Source: Schlegelella_A sp963778525
Lineage (GTDB): Bacteria > Pseudomonadota > Gammaproteobacteria > Burkholderiales > Burkholderiaceae_C
Direction: 5' to 3'
Length of the DNA: 64,000 nt
NCBI GenBank assembly: GCA_963778525.1
Contig: CAVZUJ010000001.1
Location: 930,001 to 994,000 of the forward strand
Shown here: positions 47,212-56,414 of the stretch, one piece after another
Numbering within the stretch: the stretch's first letter is position 1
How the letters are laid out: each line of letters opens with the position of its first letter
Translations under genes and position numbers: made by a program
The notes under the pieces: generated by a model
What the model was told of the DNA's origin: nothing
What the model saw: the letters and a program-made list of their open reading frames with translations, nothing else
The model's database searches: none

Positions 47212-49299
47212 ATGGCCCGCCAGCTCTTCGTCACCACCGCGCTGCCCTACGCCAACGCGCCGTTCCACATCGGCCACATGATGGAATACATCCAGGCCGA
47301 TATCTGGGTGCGCTTCCAGCGGATGCAGGGCCATGCGGTGCACTTCGTCTGCGCCGACGACGCGCACGGCGCGCCGATCATGATCGCCGCCGAAAAGGCG
47401 GGCAAGACGCCGCAGGCGTTCGTGGCCGAGATCGCGGCCGGCCGCAAGGCCTACCTCGACGGCTTCCAGATCTCGTTCGACAACTGGTCGTCGACCGACG
47501 CTCCGGAAAACCACGAGCTGGCGCGCGACATCTACCGGCACCTGCTGAAAGAAGAGCTGATCGCCGTCAAGAGCGTCGAGCAGTTCTTCGACCCGGTCAA
47601 GGCGATGTTCCTGCCCGACCGCTACATCAAGGGCGAATGCCCGGTCTGCGGCGCGAAGGACCAGTACGGCGACACCTGCGAGGTCTGCGGCTCGGTCTAC
47701 GCGCCCACCGACCTGAAGAATCCGTATTCGGCGCTGAGCGGCGCGGCGCCGGTGCTGAAGTCGAGCGAGCACTTCTTCTTCCAGCTTTCGGCGCAGCGCT
47801 GCCTCGAGTTCCTCAAGCAGTGGACGCATGCGCCCGGCCGCCTGCAGCCCGAGGTGCTGAACAAGATCAGCGAGTGGTTCAAGGTCGACGAGCAGGGCCA
47901 CGGCGGCCTGGCCGACTGGGACATCAGCCGCGACGCGCCCTACTTCGGCATCGAGATCCCCGATGCGCCGGGCAAGTACTTCTACGTCTGGCTCGACGCA
48001 CCCGTGGGCTACCTCGCGTCGCTGAAGAACTATTTCGACTCGGGGCGGGCGAAAGCGACGGGCGAGACCCGCGGCTTCGACGAATTCATGGCCGACCCGA
48101 AGGTCGAGCAGATTCACTTCATCGGCAAGGACATCACCTACTTCCACACCCTGTTCTGGCCGGCGATGCTGCATTTCAGCGGCCGCAAGGTGCCCGACAA
48201 GGTCTTCGTGCACGGCTTCATCACCCTCGGCGGCGGCGAGAAGATGAGCAAGAGCCGCGGCACCGGCATCTCGCCGCTGCGCTATCTCGAGCTCGGCCTG
48301 AACGCGGAATGGCTGCGCTACTACATCGCCGCCAAGCTGAACTCGCATGTCGAGGACATCGAGTTCAATCCGGAAGATTTCGTCGCCCGCGTCAACAGCG
48401 ATCTGGTCGGCAAGTACGTGAACATCGCGAGCCGGGCCGCGAACTTCATCAACAAGCGCTTCAACGGCGAGCTGCGTTTCGCCGGCGACACGACCGGCCT
48501 GATCGATGGCGCCAAGGGGCGCGCAATCGCCGTGCGGGAAAGCTACGAGGCGCGCGAGTTCGGCAAGGCCTTGCGCGACATCATGGCCACGGCCGACCAG
48601 ATCAACGCCGCGTTCGACGCGGCCCAGCCGTGGCTGCTGGCCAAGGACGACGCGCGGCGCGGCGAGCTGCAGGACATCTGCTCGCGCGCCCTGCATGGAT
48701 TCATGTTGCTTTCGGTGCTGCTCGCGCCGGTGCTCCCGACACTGACCCGGCGCGTGGCCCGCGAGCTCTTCGGCATGGAGCGCGATTTCGTCTGGAGCGA
48801 TGCCGCAACGCTGCCCACGCGCATCCTGCCCTACCAGCACCTGATGCAGCGCGTCGACCCGGGGCAGCTCGAAAAGCTGTTCGCGCCGAGTGCCTCGGCG
48901 GCGCTGGCCGCGGCCGATCCGATCGCCCTGCCGCTGCCGGGCGGAGAAGCGATCGCGCCGACGATCACGATCGACGACTTCGCCAAGCTCGACCTGCGCA
49001 TCGCCAGGATCGTGGCCTGCGAGAAGGTCGAAGGCTCGACCAAGCTGCTGCGCCTGACGCTCGACGTCGGCGAGGCGGCGCACCGCACCGTCTTCAGCGG
49101 CATCCAGTCGGCCTATTCGCCCGAGCAGCTGGTCGGCAAGCTCACCGTCGTCGTCGCCAACCTGGCGCCGCGCAAGATGAAGTTCGGCCTGAGCGAAGGC
49201 ATGGTGCTGGCGGCATCGCACACCGACGAGAAGTCGCACCCCGGCCTGTTCGTGCTCGAGCCGCACGCCGGCGCGCAGCCGGGCCTGCGCGTTCGCTGA
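47212..49299 (+). CDS. metG: methionyl-tRNA synthetase
   Basis: Charges tRNA-Met. The 695-residue class I enzyme has the HIGH motif in YANAPFHIGHMMEYIQADIW, zinc cysteines in CPVCGAKDQYGDTCEVCG, and KMSKS in GGGEKMSKSRGTGISPLRY. A C-terminal EMAP-like tRNA-binding domain (DFAKLDLRIARIVACEKVEG) supports dimerisation. The long frame is intact. TAAAAT (47179-47184) could be its -10. I chose ATG 47212 (MARQLFVTTALPYANAPF). Confidence 0.97.
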   Translation: MARQLFVTTALPYANAPFHIGHMMEYIQADIWVRFQRMQGHAVHFVCADDAHGAPIMIAAEKAGKTPQAFVAEIAAGRKAYLDGFQISFDNWSSTDAPENHELARDIYRHLLKEELIAVKSVEQFFDPVKAMFLPDRYIKGECPVCGAKDQYGDTCEVCGSVYAPTDLKNPYSALSGAAPVLKSSEHFFFQLSAQRCLEFLKQWTHAPGRLQPEVLNKISEWFKVDEQGHGGLADWDISRDAPYFGIEIPDAPGKYFYVWLDAPVGYLASLKNYFDSGRAKATGETRGFDEFMADPKVEQIHFIGKDITYFHTLFWPAMLHFSGRKVPDKVFVHGFITLGGGEKMSKSRGTGISPLRYLELGLNAEWLRYYIAAKLNSHVEDIEFNPEDFVARVNSDLVGKYVNIASRAANFINKRFNGELRFAGDTTGLIDGAKGRAIAVRESYEAREFGKALRDIMATADQINAAFDAAQPWLLAKDDARRGELQDICSRALHGFMLLSVLLAPVLPTLTRRVARELFGMERDFVWSDAATLPTRILPYQHLMQRVDPGQLEKLFAPSASAALAAADPIALPLPGGEAIAPTITIDDFAKLDLRIARIVACEKVEGSTKLLRLTLDVGEAAHRTVFSGIQSAYSPEQLVGKLTVVVANLAPRKMKFGLSEGMVLAASHTDEKSHPGLFVLEPHAGAQPGLRVR

Positions 49300-49306
49300 G
49301 GGCACG

Positions 49307-50206
49307 ATGGCGCACGAGCCCGTCCTGAGCGCGCCCGACGCGGTCGTCCGCGAGTTCACGGACAGCCAGTGGGCCGAGGGGCCGACGCACGACGTCGAAG
49401 GCGTGGTCGAGAGCGGCCACGTGCTGTCGTTCCCGCAGCTGCCGTTCCTGCTCGACGAGGCCGAGCGCCGATTCCTCGATCCGCGCTGGGCCGACCCGAA
49501 GGCCAAGAACGTCTCGGTCCGCTGGCCGGCCGGCGAGCTGCGCGGCGCCGCCGGCGAGGCTGCCGATCTCGAAGACCTGAAGCGCATGGTCGTGCGCTAT
49601 GCCGGGCAGAGCGAGGCCTTCGCACTGCGCCTGTTCCCGCACTACCGCGGCAAGCTGCGCCGCGGCAACACCTCGTTTCGCCCCACCGATGTGGCCGGCC
49701 GCGTGCGCAGCTGGCGCCAGGACGACACGCGCATGCACGTCGATGCCTTTCCCTCGAACCCGATGCAGGGCACGCGTTTGCTGCGCGTGTTCTGCAACGT
49801 CAATCCGAGCGGCCGGCCGCGCCACTGGCGCGTCGGCGAGCCTTTCGAAGCCCATGCGCGCCGCTTTCTGCCCTCGATCGGCAAGCCGATCCCGGGCTCG
49901 GCGTGGCTGCTCGACACGCTGGGCATCACCAAGCGCCGGCGCACCGGCTACGACCACCTCATGCTGCAGCTGCACGACCGGGCCAAGGCCGATCTCGAAT
50001 TCCAGCGCTCGTCACCGCAGCAGCACGTCGATTTCGCGCCCGGCACGACCTGGGTCTGCTACAGCGACCAGGTCCTGCACGGCGCGATGGGCGGCCAGCA
50101 CATGATGGAGCAGACCTTCTATCTCGACGCGGCCGATCTGGCCCATCCATCGAACGCGCCGCTCGCCATCCTCGAGCGCCTGACCGGACGCGCCCTGCTC
50201 GCGTGA
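49307..50206 (+). CDS. Kdo hydroxylase family protein (KdoO-like)
   Basis: A 299-residue protein matching the Kdo hydroxylase group, Fe(II)/2-oxoglutarate dioxygenases that add a 3-hydroxyl to Kdo of lipopolysaccharide in Burkholderia-like bacteria. Recognisable parts are GRVRSWRQDDTRMHVDAFPS with the His-x-Asp iron ligands, NPMQGTRLLRVFCNVNPSGR, HWRVGEPFEAHARRFLP and WVCYSDQVLHGAMGGQHMM with the second His. It starts seven bases after metG. Function is from family resemblance. Confidence 0.82.
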   Translation: MAHEPVLSAPDAVVREFTDSQWAEGPTHDVEGVVESGHVLSFPQLPFLLDEAERRFLDPRWADPKAKNVSVRWPAGELRGAAGEAADLEDLKRMVVRYAGQSEAFALRLFPHYRGKLRRGNTSFRPTDVAGRVRSWRQDDTRMHVDAFPSNPMQGTRLLRVFCNVNPSGRPRHWRVGEPFEAHARRFLPSIGKPIPGSAWLLDTLGITKRRRTGYDHLMLQLHDRAKADLEFQRSSPQQHVDFAPGTTWVCYSDQVLHGAMGGQHMMEQTFYLDAADLAHPSNAPLAILERLTGRALLA

Positions 50207-50315
50207 GCCGGGTGCGGGCAGCGCCACGGCCGCCGCCGTCCGCAATAGTCCACGAATCGCCGGCCGGCCGGAGGCCCCCGCTGCGATATGCTTTGAGCGC
50301 GAAGGAAGAGCCGCG

Positions 50316-50987
50316 GTGGGATATCTCGACGAACTCAAGCGCCAGGCCGAAGCGGCCAAGTCGCAGCACACGCTCGACATCGGCGCGCTCGAACGCAACG
50401 CGCTCGTCACCGATTCGGCCTGCCAGAGCGCGTTTCGCTATTTCGCGACCCTGGCCCAGCAGCTCAACGTCCTGCGACCGGCCGCGAAGGTGGAATACCG
50501 CCTCGATGCGAGCACCGGGTTCAAGGATCTGAGGCGCTCCGACTTCCGCGCCGATTCGCGCCTGAGAAAGCTCCGCGACGCCGACGTCTTCGACTACGTC
50601 GTCCTCGGCTTCGACATGAAGAGCGGCTCGCGTCTCACGCTGGCCAAGGATTTCCCGCCGGCCATCGACAAGCTCGAGTCTCGCCTCGATCAATGCGGGG
50701 CGAACTACGAGAGCGAGATCATTCGCGACCCCGACAACGGCCGCTTCGTCGAGAAGCGCTACCAGATCGAGGCCGATTTCCACGGCACGATCCGCCTCAT
50801 TCCCGACCACGACAACGCCTGGATCCAGTTCCAGATCGTCAACCTCGACGGCTTCGAGACCGTCTCCGTGCAGTTTCCGGCCTTCGAGGTCGGCACGCAG
50901 CGGCTCGACGAGCTGGCGCGCTGGATCGTCGGCGAGCCGAACAACTTCCTCCGCGACGGCCAGCACCTGCGCCGGGTCGAGGCCTGA
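50316..50987 (+). CDS. conserved hypothetical protein
   Basis: A 223-residue protein from GTG with AAGGAAG upstream. A TATGCT-like -10 lies near 50286. No signal or membrane segment is seen. The N-terminus (YLDELKRQAEAAKSQHTLD) is helical. The middle has a beta-rich part, for example IEADFHGTIRLIPDHDNAWI and QFQIVNLDGFETVSVQF. I recognise it only as a type of uncharacterised Burkholderiales protein. The frame is intact. Confidence 0.7.
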   Translation: MGYLDELKRQAEAAKSQHTLDIGALERNALVTDSACQSAFRYFATLAQQLNVLRPAAKVEYRLDASTGFKDLRRSDFRADSRLRKLRDADVFDYVVLGFDMKSGSRLTLAKDFPPAIDKLESRLDQCGANYESEIIRDPDNGRFVEKRYQIEADFHGTIRLIPDHDNAWIQFQIVNLDGFETVSVQFPAFEVGTQRLDELARWIVGEPNNFLRDGQHLRRVEA

Positions 50988-51008
50988 GCCCGGGTCGCCG
51001 GTGCGGCC

Positions 51009-51563
51009 CTATTGCGGCTTGCCGGTTTCGATGTACGCCACCAGGCGCTGCAGCTGCTCGCTGACCACGAAGTCGACCGGCCCGGCAAGATCCTGAAGAC
51101 CGGCGGCGGGGCTGCCGCTGATGCGATAGGTCAGGCGCAGCGTCGTCTTGCCGGCGGCCTCTTTCAGGGTGAAGGTCAGCACGGCGTTGACCGCCAGCTC
51201 CTGGAGCGGCCCGAGGGCACCTTCGAGGCGCAGCGTGCTGTCCCTGGCGGCGTAGATGACGCGGGCATGCTCGACGAAATTGCCCTCCCAGCGTTCGCAG
51301 AAGCAACCCGGCCCCTGGATAGCCAGACTGAGGTTCGCGGCATTGCCGGAATAGGTATGGCGAGGGTTCCACCATTTGTCGACCTCGCCGAGCGCCTCGA
51401 AGACGCGGTGCGGAGTGGCCTTGACGTCCTGTTGTGCCGTGACCAGAAATCCGGTCGGCGAGACCTCGCTGGCCGCGGCCGCTGCCCGGCCCGCCGACCC
51501 GATCGCCAGTGCCGCGAGCATCATCACCAGGACGCCGTTGCGGCGTACCGAAAAGCGTGCCAT
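51009..51563 (-). CDS. SRPBCC-fold exported protein
   Basis: A 184-residue protein with a signal peptide (about residues 1-30, cleavage after GRAAAA). A START/polyketide-cyclase-like domain follows: VTAQQDVKATPHRVFEALGE, VDKWWNPRHTYSG and FTLKEAAGKTTLRLTYRISG. Such domains bind hydrophobic ligands, and the ligand here is unknown. The frame is intact. It converges with the upstream hypothetical gene. Confidence 0.78.
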   Translation of the reverse strand: MARFSVRRNGVLVMMLAALAIGSAGRAAAAASEVSPTGFLVTAQQDVKATPHRVFEALGEVDKWWNPRHTYSGNAANLSLAIQGPGCFCERWEGNFVEHARVIYAARDSTLRLEGALGPLQELAVNAVLTFTLKEAAGKTTLRLTYRISGSPAAGLQDLAGPVDFVVSEQLQRLVAYIETGKPQ

Positions 51564-51655
51564 TCACCTCTCCCGCAATACCGTGCAGGCGCCAAGCGTA
51601 TCCGAGGTCGCGGCGCGGCCCGTTAGACTCTCGTTCTTTCGCGCCGCTCACGCCC

Positions 51656-51859
51656 ATGCCCTGGTTCTGGAAGCCCTACACGTCCGACGTCACGTCGTTC
51701 ATCGACGAGCTCAAGGCCAAGCGCCCGACGCTCGAGGACGAGCAGCGGCGCGGCCGTTCGCTGCTCTGGGATCGGCACATCGACCTCGTTGCCGAAGAGG
51801 ACCACGACGAGTCCAAGGTGCCGCAGCAGCCCTACGTCTACCAGACGCACCAGCCCTGA
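51656..51859 (+). CDS. DUF3460 family protein
   Basis: A 67-residue conserved beta-proteobacterial protein. It starts MPWFWKPYTSDVTSFIDELK, continues with DEQRRGRSLLWDR and ends with a Gln/Pro-rich tail. Function is unknown. It is followed after 19 bases by scpA, an arrangement I associate with Burkholderiales. Confidence 0.85.
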   Translation: MPWFWKPYTSDVTSFIDELKAKRPTLEDEQRRGRSLLWDRHIDLVAEEDHDESKVPQQPYVYQTHQP

Positions 51860-51878
51860 GCCTGGTCTTCGCGACGAG

Positions 51879-52724
51879 ATGAGCGCATTTGCGGCCACCG
51901 AGGCCGAGCCGGCCGCCAGCGCCGGCAGCGAGGAGGCGATCGACGGCATCGCCCTGGCCCGCCTCTACGGCGAGCCGCTGTTCGCCCTGCCGAGCGATCT
52001 CTACATCCCGCCCGATGCGCTCGAGGTGTTCCTCGAAGCCTTCGAGGGCCCGCTCGACCTGCTGCTCTACCTGATCCGGCGGCAGAACTTCAACATCCTC
52101 GACATCCCGATGGCGAGCGTGACGCGGCAGTACCTGGCCTACATCGAGCAGATCCGCAAGACCAACCTCGAGCTCGCCAGCGACTACCTGCTGATGGCCG
52201 CGATGCTGATCGAGATCAAGTCGCGCATGCTGCTGCCGCCGAGGAAGAGTGCCGACGGCAAGGAGGCCGAGGACCCGCGCGCCGAGCTCGTGCGCCGCCT
52301 GGTCGAGTACGAGCAGATGAAGCTCGCCGCCGCCCGCCTCGACGAGCTGCCCCTGCTCGGTCGCGATTTCCTGCGCGCCCAGGTGGCCGTGGAGGAGTCG
52401 ATGGCGGCGCGCCTGCCGGAGGTCACCACCGCCGATCTGCGCGAGGCCTGGGCCGACCTGCTGAAGCGGGCCCGCCTGAACGCGCATCACCAGATCTCGC
52501 GCGAGCAGCTCAGCGTGCGCGAGCACATGAGCCTGCTCCTGCGCTCGCTGCAGGGTCGGCGCTTCGCGATCTTCGAAGAGCTGTTCGAGCCCGATCGCGG
52601 GCCGCAGATGCTGGTCGTCGTCTTCATCGCCCTGCTCGAGCTGGCACGCGAGCATCTTGTCGAAGTGACCCAGGCCGAGGCCTTCGCGCCGATCTACGTC
52701 CGGCTCGCCTACCAGTCGACCTGA
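51879..52724 (+). CDS. scpA: segregation and condensation protein A
   Basis: Kleisin subunit of the Smc-ScpAB condensin. The 281-residue product has the N-terminal Smc-binding helix in FEGPLDLLLYLIRRQNFNIL, then ASDYLLMAAMLIEIKSRMLL. A C-terminal winged helix (FEELFEPDRGPQMLVVVFIA) ends it. The frame is intact. It converges with the hybrid kinase gene, leaving three bases. Confidence 0.94.
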   Translation: MSAFAATEAEPAASAGSEEAIDGIALARLYGEPLFALPSDLYIPPDALEVFLEAFEGPLDLLLYLIRRQNFNILDIPMASVTRQYLAYIEQIRKTNLELASDYLLMAAMLIEIKSRMLLPPRKSADGKEAEDPRAELVRRLVEYEQMKLAAARLDELPLLGRDFLRAQVAVEESMAARLPEVTTADLREAWADLLKRARLNAHHQISREQLSVREHMSLLLRSLQGRRFAIFEELFEPDRGPQMLVVVFIALLELAREHLVEVTQAEAFAPIYVRLAYQST

Positions 52725-52727
52725 ACG

Positions 52728-54569
52728 CTATTTCGCCAGCTTGAAGGCGATCATCGCGCGCAGCTTGTTCGGCAGAACCGGCTTGATGAGCAGGTGGAAG
52801 TTGTGCTCCAGCGCTTCCTTGTCGTGGCCGGTCATGCTGCTGCCGGTGACCACGATCGCGGGTAGTGCGGCGCCGAAGCGCGCGCGCAGGGCCGAGATCG
52901 CGGCCACGCCGGTCTCGCCCTGCTGCAGCCGATAGTCGGCGATGACAAGCGAGGGCTTGACCAGCGAGGGCTCGCTCGCCGCCGCCCAGGCCGTGGTGGC
53001 GCCGACGCTCTCGAACGACACGATCGTCGCGCCCCAACTGCGCAGCAGCACCTCGAGGCCCTCGCGCACTGCCGGCTCGTCTTCGACGACCACGATCAGC
53101 CGGCCCTCCAGCGTGATGCCGATCGGCGCCTTGCCCGGCACCGAACGGACGCCGGCGCGCGGTGCCCTGCCGAGCGGCAGCTCGATGCTGAAGACCGAGC
53201 CGTGGCCCATCTCCGAGCGCAGCGCCAGCGGTGCGCCCATCAGGCCGGCGAGGCGCTTGACGATGGCCAGGCCGAGGCCGAGGCCTTTTTTCTGCTCGCC
53301 CGTGGCCGCGGCTGCCGTGCCCGGGAGCTGATAGAACTCCTCGAAGACGCGCACGCGTTCGTCTTCGCGGATGCCCGGCCCGGTGTCCCAGACCTGCAGG
53401 ACGACGCGATCGTCGTGTCGACGCGCGCTGACCAGCACCGACCCGTCGATGGTGTAGCGGATGGCGTTGGAGACGAGGTTGCGCAGGATGCGCTCGACCA
53501 GCAGCGGGTCGGCCAGGACGCCGTGGCGGCTGCCGCGAAAGCGCAGCCGCAGGCCCTTCTCGAAAGCGGCCGGCTCGAAGTGCAGGCGCAGCTTTCGGAA
53601 GATGTCGCCGACCTCGAAGCTTTCCGGGTTGACCTCGACGCCACCGCTGTCGATGCGGGTGATGTCGAGCAGCTCGGAGAACAGGCCCTCGAGCGCATCG
53701 ACCGATTCGTTGATGCTGTTGACGAGCTGCGCCACCTCGGGCTCGTGCACCCGCTGGCGCAGCGCCTCGGCGAACAGGCCCATCGCATGCAGCGGCTGGC
53801 GCAGGTCGTGGCTGGCGGCGGTGAAGAACTGCGTCTTCGCGCGATTCGCGACCTCGGCCTCGCGGCGCGCTTCTTCGGCGATGCTCGTTTCGGCCCGCAA
53901 CTGCACGGCCAGCGCCTCGGTGCGCAGCTTCAGCTCGATGTTGCGGTCGAACGACTCGCGATAGTTGCGGGCCAGCACCATGATCATGCCCATCGCCACG
54001 GCCATGACGATGCCGAGTTGCCAGCCGAGCTCGGCCTGGCGCAAGGCGACCACGGCCACGGTGGGCACGAAGACGAGCAACGCGAAGACGACGAAGATCG
54101 CGAACTGCGGCGCCAGGATGGGCACCGAGGCGACGCAGAAGGTGTAGACGACGAGCACCAGCGCGAGCTGGCTGCCGGCGGTGCCGTAGCCGTAGAAGAA
54201 CCACGCGGCGGAGCCCCAGAGCGCACCGGCCACGAGAACCCCGCCCTGCCAGACGCGCAGCCGGGTGAGCAGCCCGGCCACCGTGGTCGGCTCGTCGCGC
54301 GAGAAGCGGATCGCCAGGCCCAGGCGAACCAGCAGCACCAGCGCGAAGAGCACGCCCCAGGCCAGGCGCAGGCCCTTCGGCGCGGTGTCGGCGAAGATCA
54401 GCTCGATGACGAGGGCGCCGACGAAATGGCCCGTGAGCGAGGTGCGATTGAACGCGAAGGTGCCGCGCACCTGGTCGCGCAGGAGCAGGAAGTCGTCGAG
54501 CGGCAGGATGGGCGACGAAGGCGCTTTCGACGCGCCCGCCGCGCTCAGGGCGACGCCCGCGGCGGCCAT
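52728..54569 (-). CDS. hybrid sensor histidine kinase with C-terminal receiver
   Basis: A 613-residue kinase. The N-terminal 200 residues hold about six membrane segments. A short coiled coil and HisKA with phospho-accepting His in FFTAASHDLRQPLHAMGLF follow. HATPase motifs are ILRNLVSNAIRYT, VWDTGPGIREDE and KGLGLGLAIVKRL. A C-terminal receiver has VVVEDEPAVREGL, phosphoacceptor Asp in VIADYRLQQ and the Lys in LLIKPVLP. Its start overlaps the LuxR-type regulator by 25 bases, so the two form a pair. The DLRQPLHA motif is common in kinases paired with LuxR regulators. Confidence 0.9.
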   Translation of the reverse strand: MAAAGVALSAAGASKAPSSPILPLDDFLLLRDQVRGTFAFNRTSLTGHFVGALVIELIFADTAPKGLRLAWGVLFALVLLVRLGLAIRFSRDEPTTVAGLLTRLRVWQGGVLVAGALWGSAAWFFYGYGTAGSQLALVLVVYTFCVASVPILAPQFAIFVVFALLVFVPTVAVVALRQAELGWQLGIVMAVAMGMIMVLARNYRESFDRNIELKLRTEALAVQLRAETSIAEEARREAEVANRAKTQFFTAASHDLRQPLHAMGLFAEALRQRVHEPEVAQLVNSINESVDALEGLFSELLDITRIDSGGVEVNPESFEVGDIFRKLRLHFEPAAFEKGLRLRFRGSRHGVLADPLLVERILRNLVSNAIRYTIDGSVLVSARRHDDRVVLQVWDTGPGIREDERVRVFEEFYQLPGTAAAATGEQKKGLGLGLAIVKRLAGLMGAPLALRSEMGHGSVFSIELPLGRAPRAGVRSVPGKAPIGITLEGRLIVVVEDEPAVREGLEVLLRSWGATIVSFESVGATTAWAAASEPSLVKPSLVIADYRLQQGETGVAAISALRARFGAALPAIVVTGSSMTGHDKEALEHNFHLLIKPVLPNKLRAMIAFKLAK

Positions 54570-55264
54570 GGCGTGATGCCGCCCTGGCTCGACATCTGGC
54601 TGACCGCGAGCACGGCTTGCGTCCGCGAGTTGACGCCGAGCGTGCGCAGCACCGCGGCAACGTGATCCTTGACCGTCTCCACGGAGAGGTTGAGCTCGCG
54701 CGCGATCAGCTTGTTCGACTGGCCGCGCAGCAGCAGGCCGAGCACGTCGGTCTGGCGCGGGGTGAGCTTGAACGCGGCGAGGGCCGCGCGCGGCGTTGCC
54801 TGGGGATGGGCGGGCGAACGCTGGCTGTCGGCGGGCTCGCTGTCGGCGTCGCTGCTCATCGACATCGGCGGGACGTAGATGCCGCCGTGCATCACTACGT
54901 GCAGCGCTTCCTGCAGCGTCTCGTTGCTGGCCCGCTTCGGCACGAAGCCCATGGCGCCGAGATCGATGGCGCGGATGACGTCGGCGCTGCGGTCCGAGGC
55001 CGAGACCACGACCACCGGCACCGCCGGATAGGTGTTGCGCAACTCGGTCAGCACCTCGAAGCCGTCGGCATCGCCCAGGCGCAGGTCGAGGAGCACGAGA
55101 TCGAAGGCCGGATCGGCGGCCAGCGCTTCGCGCGCCGCGCGTGCCCCGGCCACGCCGACGACGGCGACGTGGTTGCCGATGCCCTGGATGACGTTTTGCA
55201 GCGCCGTCAGGATCAGTGGGTGATCGTCGATGAGCAGAACTTTCATCGTGATCTCGACCTTCAT
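54545..55264 (-). CDS. LuxR-type (NarL family) response regulator
   Basis: A 239-residue regulator. The receiver (about 5-120) has LIDDHPLI, phosphoacceptor Asp in LVLLDLRLGDADG and the conserved Lys in MGFVPKRAS. A Ser/Pro-rich linker and a LuxR helix-turn-helix follow: LTPRQTDVLGLLLRGQSNKL then IARELNLSVETVKDHVAAVL. Its ATG overlaps the maoC stop (ATGA), and its 3' end overlaps the kinase start. Target genes are unknown. An in-frame ATG five codons in is a possible start. Confidence 0.92.
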   Translation of the reverse strand: MKVEITMKVLLIDDHPLILTALQNVIQGIGNHVAVVGVAGARAAREALAADPAFDLVLLDLRLGDADGFEVLTELRNTYPAVPVVVVSASDRSADVIRAIDLGAMGFVPKRASNETLQEALHVVMHGGIYVPPMSMSSDADSEPADSQRSPAHPQATPRAALAAFKLTPRQTDVLGLLLRGQSNKLIARELNLSVETVKDHVAAVLRTLGVNSRTQAVLAVSQMSSQGGITPWPPRASP

Positions 55265-55713
55265 GTGTAGCGCCGGCCGACCGATTCGGCGACGCAGACC
55301 GGCTTGTCCGAACCTTCGCGTTCCATGGTCACGTCGACCGTCAGCTGCGCGCCGCCTTCGAGGCGCTCGAATTTAGCGAGTTTGAAATGTCCACGCAGGC
55401 GACTGCCGCTCGGCACCGGCGCCGGAAAGCGCACCTTGTTCAAGCCGTAGTTGACGCCCATGCGCGTGTCGGCCACGGCAAAGGCTTTCGCGCCCATCTC
55501 CGGCAGCAGGGAAAGCGTGAGGAAGCCGTGCGCGATGGTCGTGCCGAACGGGCCGGCCTTGGCCCGCTCCGGGTCGAGGTGGATCCATTGATGGTCGCCG
55601 GTGGCGTCGGCGAAAAGCTGGATCCGCTCCTGCGTCACTTCGATCCACTCGCTCGTGCCGAGCTCTTTGCCGACCAGGTGCTCGAGCTCGGCGAGCGTCG
55701 CGAAAGTTCTCAT
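55261..55713 (-). CDS. MaoC-family (R)-specific enoyl-CoA hydratase-like protein
   Basis: A 150-residue hot-dog-fold protein hydrating trans-2-enoyl-CoA or a related thioester. The MaoC catalytic motif is FADATGDHQWIHLDPERA with Asp and His. GTTIAHGFLTLSLLPEM is the second signature. The partner substrate is unknown. It lies four bases after parA and overlaps the response regulator by ATGA, an unusual company for a hydratase. Confidence 0.9.
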   Translation of the reverse strand: MRTFATLAELEHLVGKELGTSEWIEVTQERIQLFADATGDHQWIHLDPERAKAGPFGTTIAHGFLTLSLLPEMGAKAFAVADTRMGVNYGLNKVRFPAPVPSGSRLRGHFKLAKFERLEGGAQLTVDVTMEREGSDKPVCVAESVGRRYT

Positions 55714-55717
55714 GGAT

Positions 55718-56332
55718 TCAGTTGACCCAGACGATGATCGGTTCCCATTGCTCGCGGTCGCGCTCGAAGCGCACCGAAGACACGTCCCACAGCGTCAGGC
55801 CGTGCGCCGCCAGGTGGACGTAGTTCTGCGTGTCGCGCAGGAAACCGAGCAGCGGCACGCGCAGCGACTCGAGGAAGTGGCGCAGCTGGTCGGTGGCGAT
55901 CGTGCCCTCGCGCGTGCGCGTGCCGACGACCGCCAGCTGCACATGCGCGCTGCGCCGGTGCGCCTGCAGCTGCTCGATGAATTCGTGCGTGGCGTTGATG
56001 TCGAAGATGCTCGGCTGGAGCGGGATGAGCACCTTGTCGGCCAGCTTCATCACTTCGTCGAGGCGCTTGCCGTGCAGGCCGGCCGGCGTGTCGAGCACGA
56101 CGTGGGTGGTGCCCTTCGGCGGCCGCACGATGTCGCCCTGCGCCGTCTCCCAGGCGCTGATCTTGGGCAGGCCGGCCGGTCGGTGGTCGAGCCAGGTGCG
56201 CGACGACTGCTGGCGGTCGACGTCGCCCAGCATCACGGCATGGCCGCGCGAGGCGAGATAGCCCGCAAGGTTGGTCGATAGCGTCGTCTTGCCGACGCCT
56301 CCCTTCGGGTTGGCGACCACGATCACCGGCAT
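55718..56332 (-). CDS. orphan ParA-family ATPase
   Basis: A 204-residue ParA/MinD-type ATPase. It begins MPVIVVANPKGGVGKTTLST with the deviant Walker A. Walker B-like VVLDTPAGLHGKRLDEVMKL and LIPLQPSIFDINATHEF follow. No parB gene is next to it, so it is not a plain chromosome partition locus. Similar orphan ParAs position other cargo. It heads a tightly packed set with maoC and a two-component pair. Confidence 0.87.
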   Translation of the reverse strand: MPVIVVANPKGGVGKTTLSTNLAGYLASRGHAVMLGDVDRQQSSRTWLDHRPAGLPKISAWETAQGDIVRPPKGTTHVVLDTPAGLHGKRLDEVMKLADKVLIPLQPSIFDINATHEFIEQLQAHRRSAHVQLAVVGTRTREGTIATDQLRHFLESLRVPLLGFLRDTQNYVHLAAHGLTLWDVSSVRFERDREQWEPIIVWVN

Positions 56333-56337
56333 GCGGC

Positions 56338-56366
56338 GCTCCGTTCTTGATTTGCGGTTATGTTAG
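56338..56366. promoter_or_regulatory. AT-richer divergent promoter region between parA and kefF-like genes
   Basis: The 82-base gap contains the only A/T-rich stretch nearby, including TTGATT and TATGTT on the plus strand and CATAAC on the minus strand. Spacing to canonical partners is poor, so individual promoters cannot be assigned. Confidence 0.3.
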
Positions 56367-56414
56367 CGGCGCCCGGCGTCGACGCGCCATCCCCACTTAC
56401 CAGCGAGGGCCCGC

